From contig JAAEPF010000023.1 in assembly GCA_024222295.1 (NCBI GenBank), forward strand, positions 248,001 to 312,000: a DNA stretch of 64,000 nucleotides, read 5' to 3'. A program made the translations under genes and the position numbers. This DNA comes from Actinomycetes bacterium (GTDB lineage: Bacteria > Actinomycetota > Acidimicrobiia > Acidimicrobiales > Microtrichaceae). Numbering within the stretch: position 1 is the stretch's first letter; each line of letters begins with the position of its first letter. Below the pieces are notes generated by a model. The model did no database searches and had not been told where the DNA came from. It saw nothing but the letters and a program-made list of their open reading frames with translations. Below are positions 34,172 through 43,611 of this stretch, in pieces.

Positions 34172-35281
34172 ATGGACGTTGACAGGGAGTGGTTCGACAA
34201 GGACTACTACGCGACGCTCGGCGTGGCGAAGGACGCGTCGGCCAAGGACATCACCAGCGCCTACCGCAAACTGGCGCGTCAGCTTCACCCCGACGCCAAC
34301 CCGGGCGACACTGCCGCCGAGGAGCGTTTCAAGGAGGTCTCCGCCGCCTACGAGGTGGTTGGCGATCCCGACAAGCGCAGCCGCTACGACGAGGTGCGTG
34401 CCATGGGTCCGATGGCCGGTGGGTTCGCGCCCGGCGGTGGCCCCGGTCCCGGTGGCGGATTCGACGGGGTGGACCTCGGCGACCTGCTGGGTGGCATGTT
34501 CAGCCGCAACCGCAGCACGCGCCGTCCGCAGGGGCCCCAGCGGGGCCAGGACCTCGAGGCGGCGCTCACCATGCCGTTCGAGTCAGCCATAGCGGGTGCC
34601 ACGACCACCGTGCAGGTCACCTCCGATGTGAGGTGTCCCGACTGTTCCGGCAGCGGAGCCGCGCCCGGCACGTCACCGCGACCTTGTGGCGTCTGTGACG
34701 GCCGCGGGGCGGTGGATGAGGACCAGGGCTTCTTCAGCTTCAGCCGCCCGTGCCAGGCATGCGGCGGCCGTGGTTCGGTCATCGAGACGCCTTGCCCCAC
34801 CTGTGCGGGAGCCGGCGCCGTGCACCGCCCGCGCGAGATCAAGGTACGCATCCCGAGGGGCGTGCGCGACGGCCAGCGCATCCGCGTCAAGGGTCGTGGC
34901 GCAGCCGGGCTCAACGGCGGACCCGACGGCGACCTGTTCGTGCGGGTGCACGTACAGCCGCACGCGACGTTTGGCCGCAAGGGCGACCACCTGTCGATCA
35001 CCGTTCCGATCACGATGGCCGAGGCAGCGCTCGGCGCGGATGTGTCCGTGCCCACCCTCGAGGGTGACCCGGTCACGATCCGGGTGCCTGCAGGAACCCA
35101 ATCGGCAAAGACCTTCCGCGTGCGCGACCGCGGGGTGAAGACCTCGAAGTCCACCGGTGACCTGCTGGTCACCGTCGAGGTCGACGTCCCGGCCCAGCTC
35201 AACGACGCACAGCGCGAAGCACTCGAGGCGCTGGCCCTGGCGACTCCGTCCCCGCGGGCGACCACCGAGCCGGCGAGGTGA
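34172..35281 (+). CDS. dnaJ: Co-chaperone DnaJ
   Basis: 369 residues. The J domain has YYATLGVAKDASAKDI and the HPD motif in LHPDANPG. A Gly/Phe/Pro-rich linker follows (FAPGGGPGPGGGFDG), then four CxxCxGxG zinc repeats (CPDCSGSG, CGVCDGRG, CQACGGRG, CPTCAGAG) and the C-terminal substrate domain. It stimulates DnaK ATPase and delivers clients. It lies 9 nt after grpE. Confidence 0.95.
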   Translation: MDVDREWFDKDYYATLGVAKDASAKDITSAYRKLARQLHPDANPGDTAAEERFKEVSAAYEVVGDPDKRSRYDEVRAMGPMAGGFAPGGGPGPGGGFDGVDLGDLLGGMFSRNRSTRRPQGPQRGQDLEAALTMPFESAIAGATTTVQVTSDVRCPDCSGSGAAPGTSPRPCGVCDGRGAVDEDQGFFSFSRPCQACGGRGSVIETPCPTCAGAGAVHRPREIKVRIPRGVRDGQRIRVKGRGAAGLNGGPDGDLFVRVHVQPHATFGRKGDHLSITVPITMAEAALGADVSVPTLEGDPVTIRVPAGTQSAKTFRVRDRGVKTSKSTGDLLVTVEVDVPAQLNDAQREALEALALATPSPRATTEPAR

Positions 35282-35342
35282 GCTGTGCACGACCCCCGCG
35301 CAGCACTTCGTTCCGTTCGCGACCCGAAAGCACGGTGTAGCG

Positions 35343-35723
35343 ATGCCTGAGTTCCACCAAGCCGTCTATGTGATCTCGGTTGCCGCCGAGCTCGCTGGAG
35401 CCCACCCGCAGACCCTGCGCATCTACGAGCGCAAGGGCCTTGTAACGCCCGGGCGCACCAGCGGCGGCAGTCGCCGCTACAGCGAAGCCGACATCGAATT
35501 GCTCTGCCGCATCCAGGAGCTGACCAACGAGGGCCTCAACCTCGCCGGCGTGAAGCGCGTCATGAAACTGGAGGCCGAGCTCGCCGAAGCACGCGCCGAC
35601 CTCGAGGCGTCCCGCGAGGCCCTCGCCAAAGAGGTGGAGTCAGTCCACCGCCAGTACAGGCGCGACCTCGTACCGTTGCGCCAGACCGTCGTGCCCTTCG
35701 GCCAGCGACGCCGACGGACCTGA
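35343..35723 (+). CDS. hspR: Heat-shock repressor HspR (MerR family)
   Basis: 126 residues from ATG 35343. The MerR winged helix shows VYVISVAAELAGAHPQTLRI followed by YERKGLVTPGRTSGGSRRYS, then ELLCRIQELTNEGLNLAGVK and a long coiled coil. HspR with DnaK as co-repressor binds HAIR sites (CTTGAGT-N7-ACTCAAG). A perfect HAIR precedes clpB at 36680 and a degenerate one precedes dnaK, so it likely controls both transcripts. The longer in-frame 5' extension is shadow of the dnaJ end. Confidence 0.94.
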   Translation: MPEFHQAVYVISVAAELAGAHPQTLRIYERKGLVTPGRTSGGSRRYSEADIELLCRIQELTNEGLNLAGVKRVMKLEAELAEARADLEASREALAKEVESVHRQYRRDLVPLRQTVVPFGQRRRRT

Positions 35724-35726
35724 CCG

Positions 35727-36626
35727 GTGCACCACCCCCGGTCGGTGGCGACGGTGCTTGGCGTCGCCGCAACGCTCGCCGTCACTTGTGTGGCACTGGC
35801 CGCGCCGGCTTCGGCCACCCGCGCCGACGCGGCCACCCGCCAGGACCCGGGTGCTGCAGCTGAGGGCCAGGCCGCGCCCGCCGGCAGGGTGCTGCTGGTC
35901 GGTGACTCGATCATGCTCGGAGCTGCCCCCCAGCTCGAAGCGTCGTTCGCGCAGGCCGGCTACCAGGCCGTCGTTGATGCCGACGAATCGAGGTCCACTG
36001 CCGCCGGTGCCGTGACGGCGTCGCGTCGCCTCACCGAGGGCGCGGATGCGGTCGTGGTCATGCTCGGAGCCAATGACGCGGGCAACCCCGAGTCGTACCG
36101 ACAGCGGGTCAAGGAAGTGGTGGCCGCCACCGCCTGGGTGCCCCACCTCTACTGGATGACCATTCCCGAGGTCCGCGGCTACTACCCGGCGGCCAATCAG
36201 GTCGTTCGCGAGGAGCTCGCCCTGCGCCCGGGCGCCGAGGTACTCGACTGGAACTCCGTCAGTGCCAGCGGCGGGATGACAGCAGGCGACGGGCTCCACC
36301 TGACCCCGGCGGGTGCCAACGCGATGGCGTGGTTCGTGACCGTAAACGTGCTGGAGGACCTGGCCGCGACCACGACCACCACGACCACCACGACCACGAC
36401 GACCACCGAGCCGCCGGCGACGACCGCGGCGCCGAGCACGAGCCAGTCACCCTCCGCTGACATCCGCCAGACCGCCGAGCGGGCGGCGCAGACCGCTGCC
36501 GATTCCTCGGTGTGGGGCTTCGCAACCACCACCGCGTACGCATTTGCCGTAGTTCTCGCGGTGCTCGTGATCCTCGGTGCCAGCCTCGCAATCTGGGCCC
36601 TCTGGCGTACGCGGGGTTCGGCCTGA
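35727..36626 (+). CDS. Secreted, membrane-anchored SGNH/GDSL-like hydrolase
   Basis: 299 residues from GTG 35727, 3 nt after hspR. A signal peptide ends near ALAAPASA. The SGNH blocks are visible: VLLVGDSIMLG (Ser), VVMLGANDAG (Asn of block III) and GDGLHLTPAGA (DxxH of block V). A run of 13 Thr, encoded by repeated ACC/ACG codons at about 36368-36408, forms a linker, and a C-terminal transmembrane helix follows (AFAVVLAVLVILGASLAIWA) with an Arg-containing tail. It probably acts on an acyl or acetyl ester outside the membrane. Its place between hspR and clpB suggests heat or envelope-stress expression. Confidence 0.78.
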   Translation: MHHPRSVATVLGVAATLAVTCVALAAPASATRADAATRQDPGAAAEGQAAPAGRVLLVGDSIMLGAAPQLEASFAQAGYQAVVDADESRSTAAGAVTASRRLTEGADAVVVMLGANDAGNPESYRQRVKEVVAATAWVPHLYWMTIPEVRGYYPAANQVVREELALRPGAEVLDWNSVSASGGMTAGDGLHLTPAGANAMAWFVTVNVLEDLAATTTTTTTTTTTTTEPPATTAAPSTSQSPSADIRQTAERAAQTAADSSVWGFATTTAYAFAVVLAVLVILGASLAIWALWRTRGSA

Positions 36627-36679
36627 CCGGTTCCTGAGACCCCTCGCAGACAGTTGGTCCCAGACAGGAACACGCCAAA

Positions 36680-36714
36680 CTTGAGTGTCAAACACTCAAG
36701 TTTTCTGCTATCAT
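36680..36714 (+). promoter_or_regulatory. Perfect HAIR operator and promoter of clpB
   Basis: CTTGAGT (36680-36686), seven spacer bases, then ACTCAAG (36694-36700): an exact match to the HspR-binding consensus. A -10 box TATCAT (36709-36714) follows 8 nt later and the clpB ATG begins 6 nt after it, so the message should be leaderless and HspR would block the promoter directly. Confidence 0.9.
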
Positions 36715-36720
36715 GTACCC

Positions 36721-39243
36721 ATGACGATTGACCCCAACACCTGGACCCTGAAGACCCAGGAAGCAGTGAATGCCGCCATGGGGGCGGCAAAGGAAGCCTC
36801 CAACGCCGAGGTTACGCCCGACCACGTCCTCGCCGCCCTGCTGCGCCAGGACGACGGCGTCGTGCTGCCGGTCATCCGCAAGCTCGACGCCGACCCCCTG
36901 GAGCTGCGCAACCGGGCGGACGAGGCCGTCTCGAAGCTCCCGACCGCCTACGGCACCGATACGCGCGTCGGGCGCGACTTCACGAAGCTGTTCGAAGCGG
37001 CCGACGCTTCGCGCGCGGAACTGACCGACGACTACCTGTCCACCGAGCACGTGCTGCTCGCCCTCGTGTCGGAGGACGCTGAGCGCAGCGACGCCGACAA
37101 GCGCCTGCCGGGCATCGGGCGCGAAGACCTCCTGTCGGCGCTGTCAGAGGTGCGCGGCTCACAGCGCGTCACCTCCCAGAACCCCGAGGACACCTACCAG
37201 GCGCTCGAGAAGTACGGCCAGGACCTCACCGAAGCGGCGCGTTCGGGCAGGCTCGACCCGGTGATCGGCCGCGACAGCGAGATCCGCCGTGTGGTGCAGG
37301 TGCTGAGCCGCCGTACCAAGAACAACCCGGTGCTCATCGGTGAGCCCGGCGTGGGCAAGACCGCCGTGGTGGAGGGCCTCGCCCAGCGCATCGTTGAGGG
37401 CGACGTGCCCGACTCCCTGCGCAACAAGCGTCTCGTCGCGCTGGACCTCACCTCGATGGTCGCCGGCGCCAAGTACCGCGGCGAGTTCGAGGAGCGCCTC
37501 CAGGCCGTGCTGTCGGAGATCAAGGAATCCGATGGCGAGGTCATCACCTTCATCGACGAGATGCACACCGTGGTGGGCGCCGGAGCCAGCGGCGAAGGAG
37601 CGATGGACGCCGGCAACATGCTCAAGCCGATGCTGGCGCGCGGTGAGCTGCGCCTGGTGGGTGCCACCACGCTGGACGAGTTCCGCAAGCACATCGAGAA
37701 GGACCCTGCGCTGGAGCGCCGCTTCCAGCAGGTGTTCGTGGGCGAGCCCTCGGTCGAGGCCTCGGTCGCAATCCTGCGCGGCCTCAAGGAGCGCTACGAA
37801 GTGCACCATGGCGTGCGCATCCAGGATCCGGCCCTCGTGGCGGCCGCCGTGCTGTCCGACCGCTACCTCACCGGCCGCTTCCTGCCCGACAAGGCGATCG
37901 ACCTCGTCGACGAGGCGGCGTCCAGCCTGCGTATCGAGATCGACTCGGTGCCCACCGAGATCGATGTGGTGGAGCGCCGCATCCGTGGCCTCGAGATAGA
38001 GCGTGTCGCGCTGGAGAAGGAAACCGACGACACCTCGAAGGAACGGCTTTCCACGCTCGACGAGGAACTTGCCAACCTCCGCGAGGAGGCCGACTCGATG
38101 CGCGGCCACTGGCAGATGGAAAAGGACAGGATCGTCGCGATCCAGGAGATCAAGGAGCGTGCCGAGCAACTCCGCGCCGAAGCCGAGCGCTGCGAGCGTG
38201 AGGGCGACCTGAGCCGAGCTTCGGAGATCACCTACGGCCACCTTCCCGTGCTCGAGCGCGAGGTCGAGGTGGCGACCGCCGAGCTCGCCGAGCTCCAGTC
38301 CGACCGCAAGATGCTCAAGGAGGAGGTAGACGAGGAAGACATCGCCGAAGTCGTGTCCCGCTGGACCGGCGTGCCGGTCAGCCGCCTCATGGAAGGCGAG
38401 ATGGCCAAGCTCGTTCGCCTCGAAGAGGTGCTGCACGAGCGAGTGGTCGGCCAGGACGACGCCGTGTCTGCGGTTGCCAACGCCATCCGGCGCAGCCGTG
38501 CCGGCCTGTCCGACCCCAACCGGCCGATCGGCAGCTTCCTGTTCCTCGGTCCCACGGGTGTGGGCAAGACCGAGCTGGCACGCAGCCTCGCCGACTACCT
38601 GTTCGACGACGAGCGGGCGATGGTGCGCATCGACATGTCCGAGTACATGGAGAAGCACGCCGTCAGCCGCCTCATCGGCGCCCCTCCCGGCTACGTCGGC
38701 TACGACGAAGGCGGCCAGCTGACCGAGGCCGTGCGTCGGCGCCCGTATGCCGTGGTGCTGCTCGACGAGGTCGAAAAGGCCCACGGCGACGTGTTCAACG
38801 TGCTGTTGCAGCTGCTCGACGACGGCCGCCTCACCGATGGCCAGGGCCGCACGGTCGATTTCACCAACACGGTGCTGATCATGACCTCCAACCTGCCGGG
38901 CGACCCGCGCGACTTCTTCCGGCCCGAGTTCATCAACCGCGTCGACGAGATGGTTCGATTCCGCGAGCTCGTCGAGAGCGACCTCGAGAAGATCGTGGGC
39001 ATCCAGCTGGCACAGCTGCGCAAGCGGCTCGCCGACCGACGCATCGAGCTCACCGTGACCGACGAGGCCATGGCCAAGCTCGCACACGACGGCTACGACC
39101 CGGCGTTCGGTGCCCGGCCGCTCAAGAGGCTGATCCAGACCGAGGTGGGTGACCGTCTCGCCATGGGCATCCTCGAAGGCAAGCTCGCCGAAGGCGACTC
39201 GGTCACCCTCGGGGTGGCCGACGGCGACTTCACCGTCACCTGA
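36721..39243 (+). CDS. clpB: ATP-dependent disaggregase ClpB
   Basis: 840 residues from ATG 36721. The order is: N-domain, AAA-1 with Walker A GEPGVGKT and [12 protein letters not shown], the middle coiled coil (residues about 400-520, e.g. [19 protein letters not shown]-like charged repeats), AAA-2 with Walker [10 protein letters not shown], pore loop [10 protein letters not shown] and Walker [11 protein letters not shown], and the C-terminal domain. With DnaK it rescues aggregated protein. The region between sensor-1 ([11 protein letters not shown]) and FFRPEFINR is about 10 residues shorter than in the mycobacterial protein. It is under a perfect HAIR site. Confidence 0.96.
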   Translation: MTIDPNTWTLKTQEAVNAAMGAAKEASNAEVTPDHVLAALLRQDDGVVLPVIRKLDADPLELRNRADEAVSKLPTAYGTDTRVGRDFTKLFEAADASRAELTDDYLSTEHVLLALVSEDAERSDADKRLPGIGREDLLSALSEVRGSQRVTSQNPEDTYQALEKYGQDLTEAARSGRLDPVIGRDSEIRRVVQVLSRRTKNNPVLIGEPGVGKTAVVEGLAQRIVEGDVPDSLRNKRLVALDLTSMVAGAKYRGEFEERLQAVLSEIKESDGEVITFIDEMHTVVGAGASGEGAMDAGNMLKPMLARGELRLVGATTLDEFRKHIEKDPALERRFQQVFVGEPSVEASVAILRGLKERYEVHHGVRIQDPALVAAAVLSDRYLTGRFLPDKAIDLVDEAASSLRIEIDSVPTEIDVVERRIRGLEIERVALEKETDDTSKERLSTLDEELANLREEADSMRGHWQMEKDRIVAIQEIKERAEQLRAEAERCEREGDLSRASEITYGHLPVLEREVEVATAELAELQSDRKMLKEEVDEEDIAEVVSRWTGVPVSRLMEGEMAKLVRLEEVLHERVVGQDDAVSAVANAIRRSRAGLSDPNRPIGSFLFLGPTGVGKTELARSLADYLFDDERAMVRIDMSEYMEKHAVSRLIGAPPGYVGYDEGGQLTEAVRRRPYAVVLLDEVEKAHGDVFNVLLQLLDDGRLTDGQGRTVDFTNTVLIMTSNLPGDPRDFFRPEFINRVDEMVRFRELVESDLEKIVGIQLAQLRKRLADRRIELTVTDEAMAKLAHDGYDPAFGARPLKRLIQTEVGDRLAMGILEGKLAEGDSVTLGVADGDFTVT

Positions 39244-39377
39244 AACCCGCCGGCGGGCCGCTGCGCACCCCTCGAATCCGTGGGACCTGCGACCTGGTAG
39301 AACGAATCGACGGGATGCCGGACGACGATTGGTGAGCACCGGGCTTGGCAGCGGCTGCCTGAAGCCTCCAAGCTTGG

Positions 39378-40616
39378 GTGGTGGAACCAGGGGGCGGTGC
39401 ACACACGGCGGCCGGCAGCCGCGCCGAGGCCACCAAGGGGGGCGTGACCTCCGGCATGCTCGTGCGCCTCGGGCTGGTGCTCACGATCATCGTGTTGCTT
39501 CTCGCATCGGTGCGTTTCGCCCGTTACGACTGGGCACCAATACGCCTGGAGCTGATCCCGGATTCGGTGACCCGCGAGGTCTCCACCGACTGCACCGAGC
39601 AGATCGGCACCTACATCACCGACGACGGCCGGATCGTCGAGCCGGTCACGGTCGACGACGAGCAGTACATGTCGATGGTGGCGATGTACCGCGGCGTCGA
39701 GCGGGCCGATCTCCAGTCCGAGTGCATCTACCGGCCATACGTGTCCCGATTCGCCCAGCCGTGGGTGGCCTCGCTGCTTCCGTTCGGTGAGGCGACGTCG
39801 CTGGCGATCACCAATGTCGTGCTGATGGTCGCCGCCGTATGGGCGATGCTCGCCGCGCTGCGCGCCCAGCGGGTGTCCGCGCGCACGTTCGTGGTGGTGG
39901 GCACGCTGTTCGCCGTCGGGTGGAACACCCTCATGTCCTCGTCGGTGATCATGACCGACTCGGGAATCCTCGCTGCGATGACGTTCGCCTGGTGGCTGGT
40001 GGCCTCGCGCCGGCTCTGGTGGGCCCTCGCTTTCGTGGCGGTCGCCGTGCCGATCCGCGAGACCGTGCTGCTCATGGCGCCGGTCATCCTCGCGGCGGGC
40101 TTCGCGCAGGCCCGGGTGCGAGCCCGCAGCGACGGCTGGCCCGCCGCTGTGCGCTCCGGCTTCGGTGTTTTCGCCGTCGCCTGCGTGGTCATCCCGCTCG
40201 TCGCCCTGCTGGCCTGGGGTCAGTTCGCCCCGGAAGCCGACGCAAGCTGGGGGTCCAGCCCGCGCCTGTCGCTTCTCATCTCCAATGCGTTGTCGCCAAG
40301 TCTCGTGGCAGTGGTGATAGCCGGGTTCACCCTCTTCCTGCCGGCCTTGCTGTACCTGATCGGGCGCATCCGCTCCGATGGCTGGTTCGATGCCGTGACC
40401 GAGCCTGCGGCGGTCGGATTCATCCTCGTGTGCGCATTGTGCGTGTGGGTGCTGGCATCGGCCGACCTGAGTCCCCGGTTCCTGTGGGTCGGGTTCCCGT
40501 TCGCCGCCTCCATGACGGCGGACTGGCTCGCGCAGGGCCACCTGGGCCCACTTCTCGAACGCCTCGCTCCGGAGCGCCTCGTCGGTGCCGACGACCGCGC
40601 CCGTGCGGCGGGCTGA
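39378..40616 (+). CDS. Polytopic membrane protein, unknown function
   Basis: 412 residues from GTG 39378; a GTG at 39444 just before SGMLVRLG is an alternative start. One N-terminal helix (LGLVLTIIVLLLASVRFA) is followed by an external loop of about 90 residues with cysteines (VSTDCTEQIG, QSECIYRPY), then around eight more helices. The layout, with a first helix, a large outer loop and a polytopic body, resembles GT-C glycosyltransferase-like or DUF2029-like integral proteins, but no catalytic motif is clear. It stands alone between clpB and purA. Confidence 0.65.
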   Translation: MVEPGGGAHTAAGSRAEATKGGVTSGMLVRLGLVLTIIVLLLASVRFARYDWAPIRLELIPDSVTREVSTDCTEQIGTYITDDGRIVEPVTVDDEQYMSMVAMYRGVERADLQSECIYRPYVSRFAQPWVASLLPFGEATSLAITNVVLMVAAVWAMLAALRAQRVSARTFVVVGTLFAVGWNTLMSSSVIMTDSGILAAMTFAWWLVASRRLWWALAFVAVAVPIRETVLLMAPVILAAGFAQARVRARSDGWPAAVRSGFGVFAVACVVIPLVALLAWGQFAPEADASWGSSPRLSLLISNALSPSLVAVVIAGFTLFLPALLYLIGRIRSDGWFDAVTEPAAVGFILVCALCVWVLASADLSPRFLWVGFPFAASMTADWLAQGHLGPLLERLAPERLVGADDRARAAG

Positions 40617-40685
40617 CGTCGTTGCACAGCGTGCTTCACGGCTAACATCGGCCGTTCGCAATTTTCACGGAGTAGGTGATTTCGC

Positions 40686-41966
40686 GTGCCGGCAACGGTT
40701 GTCGTGGGGACCCAATGGGGCGATGAGGGCAAGGGCAAACTGACCGACCTCATCGCCAAGGAGATGCAGATGGTCGTGCGCTACCAGGGCGGCCACAATG
40801 CTGGTCACACCCTGGTTGTCGACGGCGAGTCCTTCGCACTCCAACTCGTGCCGTCGGGGGTGCTCTATGACCACATCACCCCGGTCATCGGCAACGGCGT
40901 CGTGGTCGACCCGTTCGTGCTCCTCGCCGAGATCGACACCCTGGAGAGCAAGGGAGTCGACTGCTCGCGGCTCAAGGTGTCCGGCAACGCCCACCTCATC
41001 CTGCCGTACCACCAGGAAATCGACATGCTCACCGAGCGGTACCTCGGCAAGAACAAGCTCGGCACCACCAAGCGCGGGATCGGTCCCACCTATGCCGACA
41101 AGTCCATGCGGGTTGGCATCCGGGTGCAGGACCTGCTCGACAAGAAGATCTTCCGCGAGAAGCTCGACGCCGTGCTCGCCGACAAGAACACAGTGCTCGC
41201 CAAGGTCTACAACCGGCTCCCGGTCGAACCTGCCGAACTGGCGGACCGGGTCATGGCCGAGGTCGTGCCCCGCCTGACCCCGTACGTGGCCGATTCGGTC
41301 TCGCTCGTGCACGAGTCACTCGAAGCCGGCCAGCACGTTCTGTTCGAGGGCGCCCAGGCAACCTTCCTCGACCTCGACCACGGCACCTACCCATACGTGA
41401 CCTCTTCCAACCCCGTCGCCGGTGGTGCATGCACCGGGGCAGGAGTGGGCCCGCGCGACATCCAGCGCGTCGTCGGGATCGCCAAGGCCTACATCACCCG
41501 CGTCGGTGCGGGACCTTTCCCCACAGAGCTGTTCGACGCCGACGGCGACACGCTCGTCGACCGGGGCCACGAGTTCGGCACCAACACCGGACGCCGTCGC
41601 CGCCCGGGCTGGTTCGACGCAGTGATGATGCGCCAGGCGGTACGGCTCAACTCGCTGTCCGAGGTGGCCATCACCAAGCTCGACATCCTCGACACCTTCG
41701 AGACCCTCAAGATGTGTGTGGCCTACGACGTCGACGGCACTCGCCACGAGCACCTGCCTTACCACCAGAGCGACCTGCACACGGCCAAGCCGATCTACGA
41801 ATCGCTGCAGGGGTGGCAGACCGACCTCACGCAGGTGCGTGAGCGAGCGGACCTGCCGGCGGCCGCGGTGACCTACCTGGAGTTCCTCCAGGAGCAGATC
41901 GGCGTACCCATCACGTTGGTCGGCGTCGGTCCGGGTCGTGACCAGTTCGTCCACTTCAACGCCTAG
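40686..41966 (+). CDS. purA: Adenylosuccinate synthetase
   Basis: 426 residues from GTG 40686. The GTP-binding loop [20 protein letters not shown], the IMP site region [46 protein letters not shown] and [14 protein letters not shown] are all conserved. It converts IMP plus aspartate to adenylosuccinate using GTP, the first step to AMP. It opens the purine gene run; the mhuD-like gene follows 9 nt later. Confidence 0.97.
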   Translation: MPATVVVGTQWGDEGKGKLTDLIAKEMQMVVRYQGGHNAGHTLVVDGESFALQLVPSGVLYDHITPVIGNGVVVDPFVLLAEIDTLESKGVDCSRLKVSGNAHLILPYHQEIDMLTERYLGKNKLGTTKRGIGPTYADKSMRVGIRVQDLLDKKIFREKLDAVLADKNTVLAKVYNRLPVEPAELADRVMAEVVPRLTPYVADSVSLVHESLEAGQHVLFEGAQATFLDLDHGTYPYVTSSNPVAGGACTGAGVGPRDIQRVVGIAKAYITRVGAGPFPTELFDADGDTLVDRGHEFGTNTGRRRRPGWFDAVMMRQAVRLNSLSEVAITKLDILDTFETLKMCVAYDVDGTRHEHLPYHQSDLHTAKPIYESLQGWQTDLTQVRERADLPAAAVTYLEFLQEQIGVPITLVGVGPGRDQFVHFNA

Positions 41967-41975
41967 GGAGGCCAA

Positions 41976-42350
41976 GTGAGTGTCGTGAAGATCAACGCCA
42001 TCGAGGTGCCGGAGGGCGCCGGTGCAGAGTTGGAGAAGCGCTTCGCCGCTCGTGCCGGGGCGGTGGAGAACTCGGCGGGCTTCGAGTCGTTCCAGCTGCT
42101 GCGGCCCACCGAGGGCGAGACCCGCTACTTCGTGGTGACCCAGTGGGAGAGCGAGGAAGCCTTCCAGGGCTGGTTGTCGAGCCGGGATTTCGCGAAGGGC
42201 CACGCCAATGCGGGTGGGTCCGACGCAGCGGCCCCCGGCGGCGGTCACCCCGGTGGCGGCCATCCGGGTGGGGACGAGAAGCCGGTCTCCACCGGGGCCT
42301 CACTGCTGTCCTTCGAGGTCGTCGAGCAGATCCCGGCTCAAGGCGCCTGA
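41976..42350 (+). CDS. mhuD: MhuD-like heme-degrading monooxygenase (ABM fold)
   Basis: 124 residues from GTG 41976. The N-terminus VVKINAIEVPEGAG and the core ENSAGFESFQLLRPTEGETR and YFVVTQWESEEAFQGW closely follow mycobacterial MhuD. The heme-site residues are present: Asn7, Trp66 and a proximal His (His76). After that His there is an insert of about 24 residues, Gly/His-rich (GGGHPGGGHPGG), before the conserved STGASLLSFEVV strand. MhuD opens heme to mycobilin and frees iron. The gene lies between purA and purD (9 and 2 nt gaps), so it should be cotranscribed with purine genes. Confidence 0.85.
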   Translation: MSVVKINAIEVPEGAGAELEKRFAARAGAVENSAGFESFQLLRPTEGETRYFVVTQWESEEAFQGWLSSRDFAKGHANAGGSDAAAPGGGHPGGGHPGGDEKPVSTGASLLSFEVVEQIPAQGA

Positions 42351-42352
42351 GC

Positions 42353-43579
42353 ATGCGCGTCTGTGTCGTCGGCGGCGGCGGACGCGAGCACGCCCTCGCC
42401 GATGTGCTCGGGCGCACGGCCGAGGTCGTGGTCACACCTGGCAACCCGGGCATCCCTGGGTCGGTCGACACGCCACCCGAGGAGGTCCAGGCCGACCTGT
42501 TCGTGATAGGGCCCGAGGCGCCGCTGGTGGACGGTCTCGCCGACCGCCTTCGGGCTGCGGGGCGACTCGTGTTCGGACCGGGCGCGGATGGCGCACGGCT
42601 CGAGGGGTCCAAGGCCTGGATGAAGGAGCTGCTCGATGAGGCGGGGGTTCCCACCGCTGCGCACGGCACGTTCACCGAGAGCGGGCCCGCGATGGAGTTC
42701 CTCGACACAATGGCGCCGCCATTCGTGGTCAAGACCGACGGCCTCGCTGCCGGCAAGGGAGTGGTGGTCACCGAGTCGCTCACCGAGGCGCGCAACGCGA
42801 TCGAGGACTACCTCTCGGGCGCAGCGTTCGGTGATGCGGGGCGCCGCCTCGTGATCGAAGAGGGTCTGGTCGGACCGGAGCTGTCCGTGCTCGCAGTGTG
42901 CGATGGCACCAAGGCGTGGCCCCTACCTCCAGCACAGGACTTCAAGCGGGCGCTCGACGGGGACCTCGGTCCCAACACGGGAGGCATGGGGGCATACTCG
43001 CCGGTGCCGGCGGCGCCGCCCGAGCTGCTCGACACCGTGATGGTGGACTTCGTCGAGCCCACGCTGGCCGCTCTGAGCGCCCGGGGCATCGACTACCGCG
43101 GAGTGCTCTACGCCGGACTCATGCTCACCGCCGACGGGCCGAAGATGCTCGAGTACAACGTGCGCTTCGGCGACCCGGAGACGCAGGTGGTGCTGCCCCG
43201 ACTCGAGAGCGACCTCGCGGAACTCCTGGCCGGCGCCGCCGCCGGCGACCTCGGCGAGACGATCCGCTGGAGCGACGACGCAGTTGTGACCGTGGTGTGT
43301 GCCAGCGAGGGCTACCCCGCCTCCCCGCGCACCGGCGATGTGATCGAGGGAATCGAAGCGGCCGAGTCGATCGAAGGGGTCCAGGTGTTCTGTGCGGGAG
43401 TCGGCGGCGAGTCCGGATCACTTCTCACCTCCGGTGGCCGGGTGCTCAATGTGACCGGAAGGGCGCCCACGCTGGCAGCGGCACGGGCACGGGCCATGGA
43501 GGGGGTCAACCGCATCTCGTGGCCCGGCATGCAGTTCCGCACCGACATAGCGCTGATCGCCTCGGAGGCCGCGTCCTGA
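42353..43579 (+). CDS. purD: Phosphoribosylamine-glycine ligase (GAR synthetase)
   Basis: 408 residues from ATG 42353. The N-domain starts RVCVVGGGGREHALADVL, the ATP-grasp part has PPFVVKTDGLAAGKGVVV and LVIEEGLVGPELSVLAV, and the metal/phosphate site contains GDLGPNTGGMGAYSPVP and EYNVRFGDPETQVVLPRL. It joins glycine to phosphoribosylamine (step 2 of purine synthesis). It starts 2 nt after the mhuD-like stop. The long 5' extension of the frame to 42143 is not family sequence. Confidence 0.96.
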   Translation: MRVCVVGGGGREHALADVLGRTAEVVVTPGNPGIPGSVDTPPEEVQADLFVIGPEAPLVDGLADRLRAAGRLVFGPGADGARLEGSKAWMKELLDEAGVPTAAHGTFTESGPAMEFLDTMAPPFVVKTDGLAAGKGVVVTESLTEARNAIEDYLSGAAFGDAGRRLVIEEGLVGPELSVLAVCDGTKAWPLPPAQDFKRALDGDLGPNTGGMGAYSPVPAAPPELLDTVMVDFVEPTLAALSARGIDYRGVLYAGLMLTADGPKMLEYNVRFGDPETQVVLPRLESDLAELLAGAAAGDLGETIRWSDDAVVTVVCASEGYPASPRTGDVIEGIEAAESIEGVQVFCAGVGGESGSLLTSGGRVLNVTGRAPTLAAARARAMEGVNRISWPGMQFRTDIALIASEAAS

Positions 43580-43611
43580 GCGGCGGCTCCGCCCGCGGCG
43601 GCCCGGCACCC

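Noticed and set aside
36368-36408. ACC/ACG repeat as a possible CRISPR or minisatellite
   Set aside because: It is an in-frame poly-Thr codon run inside a secreted protein gene, with no spacers.
37159-39402. 747-codon open frame antisense to clpB
   Set aside because: It mirrors the clpB codon pattern in very GC-rich DNA and has no family motifs; clpB on the other strand is certain.
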